Assembly (NCBI GenBank): GCA_002422845.1
Contig: DITM01000066.1
Coordinates: 1 to 19,482 of the forward strand
Direction of reading: 5' to 3'
Length of the DNA: 19,482 bases
Origin: Candidatus Paracaedibacteraceae bacterium UBA6184
GTDB taxonomy: Bacteria; Pseudomonadota; Alphaproteobacteria; UBA6184
Below the pieces are notes generated by a model that saw only the letters and a program-made list of their open reading frames with translations, was not told where the DNA came from and did not search any database. Below, piece by piece: positions 14,291-19,482 of the stretch; position 1 is the stretch's first letter, and each line of letters opens with the position of its first letter. The position numbers and the translations under genes are program-made.

Positions 14291-15229
14291 TTAATCAACT
14301 TTTGCTTTTGTTGCCTTTGTTGGTTTTTCTACTGCTTGATTTCCCGTGATAATCGCATTCCTCATTTGATCAAATAAATCATTCATACTGGATGGAGAAT
14401 GTGGAATTAAAATCGTGTTTTGATTGCTGTGCAATCCTAAATCTTTTAATGTATCAAAATACTGCGACATCATAATTAATGTCATTGCATCACGCGGACT
14501 GCTATCCCCAATTTGCTTTTGGAATTCACCCAAGGATTCTTTCAATCCTTCCATGATTGCACGCCGCTGACCCGCAATACCCTTACCTTGAAGGATCTTG
14601 CTTTCAGATTCCGCCTCAGCTTGTTTAACCTTTAGAATCTTTTCAGCCTCACCCCGTTCCATCGCTGCCACGCGCAATCGTTGAGCTTCGTTGATTTCGT
14701 TCATTGCTGTCTTTACACGATTATCAGGGTTAATATCCGTCACCAAGGCTTTGATGATGTCATATCCAAAGTCATTCATGACTTCTTGCAATTCTTCCCT
14801 TACAGAGTTTGCAATTTCATCCTTTTTAGAAAACACATCATCCAAATTAATCAAAGGAACTCGTGCGCGAATCACATCAAAGACATAGGCTTGAATTTGT
14901 GCATCGGCATTATCCAAAATATAAAATGCTTTATATACGTTGTCAGGAAGAACACGATATTGTACGGATGCAACAATATCCACAAACACGTTGTCCAACG
15001 TTTTGGTTTCTACAGCAACGTCCAATTGTTTTAATCGCAACGTCACTCGCCCTTGAATCCTATCAACAAAAGGAATCTTAATATTTAGACCGGCTTGAGC
15101 AATTCTTAAAAACCGACCAAATCGTTCAATAATGGCGGCCGATTGCTGATCAACAATGAATAATGACGACAACACCAAAATAAGAATTAAAATGCCGATG
15201 GCAACTAATCCCGCGATAAAAATTTCCAT
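14291..15229 (-). CDS. SPFH/band-7 protein, HIR (hypersensitive-induced response)-like
   Basis: A 312-residue membrane-anchored SPFH protein. One N-terminal hydrophobic helix (residues 5-27) is followed by the SPFH domain (about 28-200) and a helical coiled-coil segment rich in Ala and Glu (about 180-240). From memory the sequence resembles plant HIR proteins more than QmcA/YbbK: 'LRLKQLDVAVETKTLDNVFVDIV', 'AYVFDVIRARVP', 'TAMNEINEAQRLRVAA' and 'MSQYFDTLKDLG' all have near-identical counterparts there. SPFH proteins form large membrane rings or microdomain scaffolds that control proteases and membrane order; no partner protease such as an NfeD protein is next to it. SD GGAGAG lies five bases before the ATG. 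It is probably first gene of the series running to 12284. Confidence 0.9.
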   Translation of the reverse strand: MEIFIAGLVAIGILILILVLSSLFIVDQQSAAIIERFGRFLRIAQAGLNIKIPFVDRIQGRVTLRLKQLDVAVETKTLDNVFVDIVASVQYRVLPDNVYKAFYILDNADAQIQAYVFDVIRARVPLINLDDVFSKKDEIANSVREELQEVMNDFGYDIIKALVTDINPDNRVKTAMNEINEAQRLRVAAMERGEAEKILKVKQAEAESESKILQGKGIAGQRRAIMEGLKESLGEFQKQIGDSSPRDAMTLIMMSQYFDTLKDLGLHSNQNTILIPHSPSSMNDLFDQMRNAIITGNQAVEKPTKATKAKVD

Positions 15230-15297
15230 AATAACTCTCCATTTACATTAAGAAAATTATAGCATATTTTCATCAGAGGATATAATGTACAATTTTA

Positions 15298-15325
15298 TTG
15301 ACTTTATGCAAAAAGTTGATACTCT
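15298..15325 (+). promoter_or_regulatory. Candidate promoter for the two-TM membrane protein gene
   Basis: TTGACT (15298-15303) and TACTCT (15320-15325) are separated by 16 bases, about 30 bases before the start at 15355. The -10 box is imperfect. A consensus TATAAT at 15281-15286 also exists but has no -35 partner. Confidence 0.4.
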
Positions 15326-15354
15326 GCGAATAATTATTTTACCTGGATGTTTTA

Positions 15355-15960
15355 ATGAAGAAATTTCTCAAAGAACTCTTTTCCAGCCTAATCAAAGGTT
15401 TCTTGATCAAAACCTTTTTACCTTACGGCATAGCGCTAGTGTTACCAATTGCAGCATCGGCATTGGTATTTTTGGAGAATATTTATATCGGCATCATAAC
15501 AGCGATTGGATTCTTGGCTATTGCTGGGTTACTCTACATTCACTTTAATAAAATGAAACAGTTGATTTTGACTCAGAATTCCATTGAAAATAAATTACTA
15601 ATTTTAGATAATATTGTCATAAATCCAGATCAGAAAAACAACGTTTTTAACCTAACTCTTTCTCTTCATAATTGTTCCAATCAAATTATTGATATTGAAA
15701 TTGACCCGACAAATACTCTTATGCTTATTAATGAAATCACGCACTCTGGTTTTATAAAAAATACAACTTCAATACCACCTTACTCACACACTACCATTAA
15801 CTTTATTGCAATTCCCGATGATAATACCTCTAACATTCTGGATATAACACTTGAAGCACATATATTATTTGGTACTCATGGGGGCGAAAAAACATATTCT
15901 GTAAGCAAATCTTTGAAAGAAAAACTTCCTATTAGTCTGTTTCCCAAAAACAAACCTTAG
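15355..15960 (+). CDS. Two-TM membrane protein with C-terminal beta-rich domain
   Basis: A 201-residue protein not assigned to a family. A basic N-terminus (KKFLKELFSSLIKG) is followed by two hydrophobic helices (about 22-40 and 43-63) with a very short turn, so both ends should face the cytoplasm. Residues 75-200 alternate short hydrophobic strands with polar turns ('NVFNLTLSLHNCSNQIIDIEI', 'HTTINFIAIPDD', 'LDITLEAHILFG'), which suggests an immunoglobulin-like or beta-sandwich domain. GGAT precedes the ATG by five bases. An overlapping frame starting at 15285 with a better SD (GAGG) continues to 15548, but its protein shows no coherent structure and is treated as a shadow. Codon use is A/T-rich like the neighbours. 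Confidence 0.7.
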   Translation: MKKFLKELFSSLIKGFLIKTFLPYGIALVLPIAASALVFLENIYIGIITAIGFLAIAGLLYIHFNKMKQLILTQNSIENKLLILDNIVINPDQKNNVFNLTLSLHNCSNQIIDIEIDPTNTLMLINEITHSGFIKNTTSIPPYSHTTINFIAIPDDNTSNILDITLEAHILFGTHGGEKTYSVSKSLKEKLPISLFPKNKP

Positions 15961-15983
15961 CAATATAACTCTCCATTTATAAA

Positions 15984-16226
15984 CTTGTATCTTCAATGAT
16001 TCTGCTTATAACAGGGCAACTCATTAGGTAAAAACTCAGATGTCGAATACACCTTTAATTTCGCTGCGCAAGATATATATATCCAAAGGATCGAATCGCT
16101 TTGGTGGGTCGCAAAGGTTCGGGAAAAACGACGCTGTTTAAAACATTGATGAATCAGCTTGAATTGGATGAAGGCGAAATCTTTATTCAACCCGGAACTC
16201 GCAGGGGGTATCCACCTCAAAATATC
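15984..16226 (+). pseudogene. Relic copy of ABC-F promoter and 5' end
   Basis: This segment is a direct repeat of 18756-19045, about 94 percent identical by hand alignment. It starts exactly at the -35 box and includes the ATG (16040). A 47-base deletion lies at about 16073-16081, so the frame shifts and stops at 16139-16141 after 33 codons. Its -10 box reads TATAAC where the intact copy has TATAAT. Past the deletion it still shows the Walker A region, with Asn replaced by Lys when restored to frame. Homology ends near 16226, just before the chemoreceptor stop codon. It is dead as a gene; the copies bracket the two chemosensory genes. Confidence 0.9.
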
Positions 16227-16244
16227 TCTCTTTTGTCGAGAGAT
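16224..16244 (-). terminator. Hairpin after the chemoreceptor gene, possible terminator
   Basis: ATCTCTC (16224-16230) and GAGAGAT (16238-16244) are perfect 7-base arms around a seven-base loop, four bases beyond the chemoreceptor stop. The T run after it on the minus strand is short (ATTTTG), so it is a weak terminator candidate. Confidence 0.45.
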
Positions 16245-16247
16245 GGA

Positions 16248-17885
16248 TTAGCTAGAACGAATTTCTAAAATAAATTGCTGGATTTGACTTTTTAGTTCTT
16301 CTGCCTGAGCCGATAGTGCTCGCGCAGCTTCGAAAACTTTTCCAGATGATAAATTAACACCTTGAGATGTTTGTTTAATCACGCTTAAATCTGAATAAAT
16401 GTTAGATGTACCATATGAAGCCTCTTTTGCGCTACTAGCTATGCCGTTGGTTGAAACAGTCTGTTCCTCAACGGCTGATGCAATGCTGATCGATGAGTTA
16501 GAGATTTTTTCTACCGACTCTCTAACATCATTTAAAGCACCAGTAATTCTAATTGAAACAGTACCAATATCATCAATAACCTTAGAAATTTCGTCCACAG
16601 ATTTATTGGTTTGATTTGCCAAGTTCTTAACTTCATTTGCAACAACTGCAAACCCTTTTCCAGCCTCACCTGCCCTTGCAGATTCAATGGTTGCATTCAA
16701 CGCCAAAAGATTAATCTGACTTGAAATATCAGCAATTAATTGAATTACTTTTCGAACCTCTTCCGATGCTTTACCTAACTTTGTTGCAAACGCATCTGCT
16801 ACGTATACTTTTTCTACAGAATCTGACACTAAGGCATTTGAAGTATGTATCTGTTTTGATATTTCACTGACAGAATCGTATAAAGCATATGCAACATTTG
16901 CGACTTGCTCAACGTGAGAAGAGGTGTTTTTGGCTTGTTTTTCTACATTTTCAATAATTTTAGCCGAGGAATCAATAGATTGATTCATTTGTCCCGCTGT
17001 TTCTTCAAGTTCTCCCGCAGCCGACAAAACTGTAAGGATAATACTCTGCATCCGTGATTCAAAGCTATTCGCTAAATTTTGGATTGTTTCTTTCCTCAAA
17101 CTTTCAGCCTTCAATTCCAGTTCTTTTTGTTCTTCTTCCAACTTCTTGTTTGCGATGATATTATCTTTAAACACCCTCAATGCCTGAGACATCTGACCAA
17201 TTTCATCAGTTCTATCCAAGTAATCAAGCTTAATTTGTGTATTACCCTTTGAGATAGCAATCATTTGCTGTTTAATGGCATTTAATGGTTTTAGAATGAT
17301 GACCTGAATCATCAACAATACGATAAAAATAATAAACGACACCGAAGCAAGAGAGAAAATCGATTTTAATTGAATTTCTTTATCTGTATCCTCTTGCCAC
17401 AATTCTTTACTCCATGCCATTGCAACATAGGCAATCGTTTTTTTTGTTCCTGAATCAATAACTTGATTAACTATTACCATTTCATTTTGACCGTGAAAGG
17501 TTGCTTTTCCATTAGTAAACGTCAGATTGGTTGAAAAGATTTCAGACTCCATAAACTTTAAATGATCTTCATCCCCTTTTTTCAGAATAATTTTATTGTC
17601 TTGATCAAATACCATAAGCCCATGCAGAATGTTACCAGGTTTTTTAAACTCTTTATCAAAGGCTTTTTCAGCTAAATCCATTCTAGAAAATCTTACAGGC
17701 TCTTCAATCTCCATTAAAAATGAGACTGATAACCCCTCACCTTTTTCAACAAACTCATTAAGTTTCTTTTCAACAATCAGATTTTTTTGCATCCAAAGTG
17801 TAATCGACATACAAACGACGAGAAAAGATAGAACTATAAATAGCGCTTTTAACAATAATCGTTTAGAAAAGTATTGAAGAACCAT
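16248..17885 (-). CDS. Methyl-accepting chemotaxis protein
   Basis: A 545-residue membrane chemoreceptor. TM1 is at about 10-32, a periplasmic sensor segment of about 140 residues at 33-175, TM2 at 176-198, a HAMP domain at 199-250, and a long helical signalling domain to the C-terminus. The highly conserved hairpin tip 'INLLALNATIESARAGEAGKGFAVVANEVKNLA' shows it can contact CheA/CheW in principle. No C-terminal NWETF-type tether is present. The ATG at 17885 uses an AAGGG that overlaps the upstream stop codon, with a six-base gap between genes, so it is coupled to the Cache-like exported protein gene. No che or flagellar genes are in the window. The sensor segment is not a recognisable named domain; 'GLMVFDQDNKIILKKGD' (89-104) suggests a Cache-type strand-loop. 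Confidence 0.95.
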   Translation of the reverse strand: MVLQYFSKRLLLKALFIVLSFLVVCMSITLWMQKNLIVEKKLNEFVEKGEGLSVSFLMEIEEPVRFSRMDLAEKAFDKEFKKPGNILHGLMVFDQDNKIILKKGDEDHLKFMESEIFSTNLTFTNGKATFHGQNEMVIVNQVIDSGTKKTIAYVAMAWSKELWQEDTDKEIQLKSIFSLASVSFIIFIVLLMIQVIILKPLNAIKQQMIAISKGNTQIKLDYLDRTDEIGQMSQALRVFKDNIIANKKLEEEQKELELKAESLRKETIQNLANSFESRMQSIILTVLSAAGELEETAGQMNQSIDSSAKIIENVEKQAKNTSSHVEQVANVAYALYDSVSEISKQIHTSNALVSDSVEKVYVADAFATKLGKASEEVRKVIQLIADISSQINLLALNATIESARAGEAGKGFAVVANEVKNLANQTNKSVDEISKVIDDIGTVSIRITGALNDVRESVEKISNSSISIASAVEEQTVSTNGIASSAKEASYGTSNIYSDLSVIKQTSQGVNLSSGKVFEAARALSAQAEELKSQIQQFILEIRSS

Positions 17886-17891
17886 ATTAAT

Positions 17892-18458
17892 CTACCCTTG
17901 GTTTTTTTTGAATTCAGATCCATTTACTCCGAACGTAACGGCGCCTATTACCTCATTTCCATCAACGATTGAAAATGAAAGTTGAAAGCTAAATTCTTTA
18001 GAAGATTCATCATATTCTATTTTTGAAACATGAATTGCATCTGGACCTACAAGAAAAGTCTCTTTCCACTTAGCTTCATCACCTTGCCAAAAATCAGACG
18101 TTGGACCACTCTGTCCAACATTCAAACCACGATTATCCATTACGAAAATTTCACCGTATAGCCCTTTACTTTCCAACAGAAATTTTTGCAAAAGTTTCGA
18201 AACAAGATTTTGCATTATAGGGCTAATCAGAGACGCATCTTTACTCATCCACCTCTTATCTAAAGCATTAATATCATCTTGTGTTAATTTCGCATTCTCC
18301 TGATTTTGTTTCCGAACTGCTGCAATAATCTCCGGTGATTGTATCAGTTTCCTAAGTTCGGGAACCAAAGCCTTTGCTTTTGCTTCATACTCCATAGCTG
18401 CAAAAGGATTGCTTAGTCCAAAAATACAGATCGCAATAAATAAAGATATTTTTTTCAT
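17892..18458 (-). CDS. Exported Cache/PDC-like sensor protein
   Basis: A 188-residue exported protein starting at the ATG at 18458; an upstream in-frame ATG (18485) adds nine residues with no SD. Residues 1-21 are a signal peptide (MKKISLFIAICIFGL...AAM). The C-terminal half holds 'GEIFVMDNRGLNVGQSGPTSDFWQGDEAKWKETF' and 'FSFQLSFSIVDGNEVIGAVTFGVNGS', a pattern known from periplasmic PDC/Cache domains: a strand ending MDNRG, a Trp/Tyr-rich ligand loop, then a strand ending IGAVTFGVN. With no membrane anchor it should be a soluble periplasmic binding or sensing protein. It is directly upstream of the chemoreceptor, so I infer it passes a signal to that receptor. The ligand is unknown. Confidence 0.82.
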   Translation of the reverse strand: MKKISLFIAICIFGLSNPFAAMEYEAKAKALVPELRKLIQSPEIIAAVRKQNQENAKLTQDDINALDKRWMSKDASLISPIMQNLVSKLLQKFLLESKGLYGEIFVMDNRGLNVGQSGPTSDFWQGDEAKWKETFLVGPDAIHVSKIEYDESSKEFSFQLSFSIVDGNEVIGAVTFGVNGSEFKKNQG

Positions 18459-18485
18459 TTGATGTCTTTCTCTGGGTAATTTCAT

Positions 18486-18755
18486 TTGATAATCTTAATT
18501 AAATTTAGTTAAATCTTTTTTAATTTATCAAAAATATTAATGGAATAATCTATTCGTGATAATCTTCTTAGCTCTGCCCCAAAAGTTATTTTCCTAATGC
18601 AATTACAATAGATATTTTGACATTTATTGTCTCGTACTGTTCTGATCCCTTCACATTCACAATTCTTGAATAGTCTAGAACTTCGCTAGAATTTCATCTC
18701 AAATAAGTGAAAAACAAACTATCTCCAGAGTATCCGTAGCAAAGATATATATCTG
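18486..18755. other. Intergenic region between divergent genes
   Basis: No gene is visible here. It is A/T-rich and should hold the minus-strand promoter for the Cache-receptor pair; TTGATA followed 17 bases later by CTAAAT on the minus strand is a weak candidate near 18530-18500. A small inverted repeat, TCTAG-N7-CTAGA, occurs near 18674-18690. None of these sites can be assigned with confidence. Confidence 0.4.
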
Positions 18756-18756
18756 C

Positions 18757-18784
18757 TTGTATCTTCAATGATTCTGCTTATAAT
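18757..18784 (+). promoter_or_regulatory. Promoter of the ABC-F gene
   Basis: TTGTAT (18757-18762) and a consensus TATAAT (18779-18784) are 16 bases apart, 28 bases upstream of the ATG at 18812. The damaged copy at 15985-16012 has the same -35 but TATAAC. Confidence 0.7.
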
Positions 18785-18811
18785 AGGGCAACTCATTAGG
18801 TAAAAACTCAG

Positions 18812-19482
18812 ATGTCGGATACACCTTTAATTTCGTTGCGCAACATACACATTCAATTTGGCCTCAAGGTATTATTCCATGACGTTACATTGAACGTATA
18901 TCCAAAGGATCGAATCGCCTTGGTGGGGCGCAATGGTTCGGGAAAAACGACGTTGTTCAAAACATTGATGAATCAGCTTGAATTGGATGAAGGCGAAATC
19001 TTTATTCAACCCGGAACTCGCATTGGGTATCTACCTCAAAACATCGCTTGGAAAAGTGGACAAACTGCGTTGGAACTTGTCATGTCCGGCATCGACAGAT
19101 CTGCGGACCCTGACAAAGACATGACCTATTATGCAAAAGCAATGCTTGATAAATTTCAAGCAAATGCCGATTGGCTGGTGAACTCTACATCCGGGGGAGA
19201 ACGCCGTCGCGTTGCCCTTGCTTATGCCTTTGCATCAAATCCTGACGTCTTGTTGATGGATGAACCTACAAACCATTTGGATATTCAAATGATTGAGTTC
19301 CTGGAAAAAGAATTCGAATCCTTCCCAGGCGCCATCGTTGTGATTAGCCACGACAGAGCTTTCTTAAAACAAGTATCTCGAAAAACCTGGTGGCTGGATC
19401 GTCAAACCATTAAAGAGCTTAGCCGGGGATACGGTGACTTTGAATCGTGGTCAACTGAACTGTTGGAAAACGAAGAAAAAGC
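18812..19482 (+). CDS. ABC-F family ATPase, Uup-like (partial, runs off right edge)
   Basis: An open frame of 223 codons from the ATG at 18812 to the edge with no stop. It is the N-terminal ATPase domain of an ABC-F protein. Walker A is GRNGSGKTT (about 39-47), the Q-loop is YLPQN, the signature is TSGGERRR, Walker B with the linked motif is VLLMDEPTNHLD, and the H-loop is ISHDR. There are no membrane segments. The region between Walker A and the signature is compact compared with E. coli Uup, as I recall for alphaproteobacterial members. ABC-F proteins act on ribosomes (translation factors or antibiotic protection) or, for Uup, in tolerance of ribosome or DNA problems. The second ATPase domain should lie to the right. 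The intact copy of a duplicated 5' end. Confidence 0.94.
   Translation, partial: MSDTPLISLRNIHIQFGLKVLFHDVTLNVYPKDRIALVGRNGSGKTTLFKTLMNQLELDEGEIFIQPGTRIGYLPQNIAWKSGQTALELVMSGIDRSADPDKDMTYYAKAMLDKFQANADWLVNSTSGGERRRVALAYAFASNPDVLLMDEPTNHLDIQMIEFLEKEFESFPGAIVVISHDRAFLKQVSRKTWWLDRQTIKELSRGYGDFESWSTELLENEEK

Noticed and set aside
15993..16220. 75-codon minus-strand frame
   Set aside because: It is antisense to the relic ABC-F 5' end, which explains the sequence fully.
18617..18622. TTGACA as a plus-strand -35 box
   Set aside because: No -10 box lies 15-19 bases downstream, and the ABC-F gene already has a better promoter nearer its start.
1..19482. CRISPR array, insertion sequence or prophage
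   Set aside because: No regularly spaced repeats, transposase or phage structural gene was seen; the only sizeable repeat is the duplicated ABC-F 5' end.

Overview
The window looks like chromosome from an AT-rich bacterium living inside eukaryotic cells. The ABC-F protein at the right edge is of the compact alphaproteobacterial kind. The gene mix (a eukaryote-type mitochondrial carrier, many small exported proteins, a plant-HIR-like SPFH protein) fits an intracellular alphaproteobacterium such as Holosporales or Rickettsiales. This placement is inference: the 16S fragment is too short to settle it by eye, and a Legionella-like host is not excluded.

Layout, left to right. Positions 1-163 are the 5' end of a 16S rRNA gene on the minus strand, with a near-consensus promoter at 400-428. 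Next come a small exported protein (782-1186) and a three-repeat mitochondrial carrier family (SLC25-type) protein (1286-2137), both minus. A textbook TPP riboswitch (2203-2286) directly precedes the carrier, followed by a hairpin that would hide the carrier's ribosome binding site. A plus-strand exported helical protein (2772-3317) converges on a minus-strand pair: an SSS-family Na+ symporter and a threonine aldolase (5770-3369). Divergent from these is a plus-strand run: D-Ala-D-Ala ligase, 3-methyladenine DNA glycosylase and an alpha/beta hydrolase (6005-8417). It ends tail-to-tail against a large DUF2339 membrane protein (10078-8408). Then come a GrpB-family protein, an exported YdcF/DUF218-like protein and a Nudix hydrolase (10227-12214, plus). 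These converge on a minus-strand series read from 15229 to 12284: SPFH/HIR-like protein, acetyl-CoA acetyltransferase and two small exported proteins with an identical 20-base leader. A small two-TM membrane protein follows at 15355-15960.

The right end holds a chemosensory pair on the minus strand: a soluble exported Cache-like protein (18458-17892) and a methyl-accepting chemotaxis protein (17885-16248). It is bracketed by two direct copies of the promoter and 5' end of an ABC-F gene. The right copy (18812 to edge) is intact. The left copy (15984-16226) is a relic with a 47-base deletion, a frameshift, an early stop and a damaged -10 box.

The main discovery candidate is the TPP riboswitch and carrier unit. 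A eukaryotic-type carrier appears to have been put under a bacterial thiamine-pyrophosphate sensor, with a visible SD-sequestering hairpin and a GTG start that fits it. The simplest reading is a TPP or thiamine-related importer used by an intracellular bacterium to take the cofactor from its host. Substrate and location are inference.
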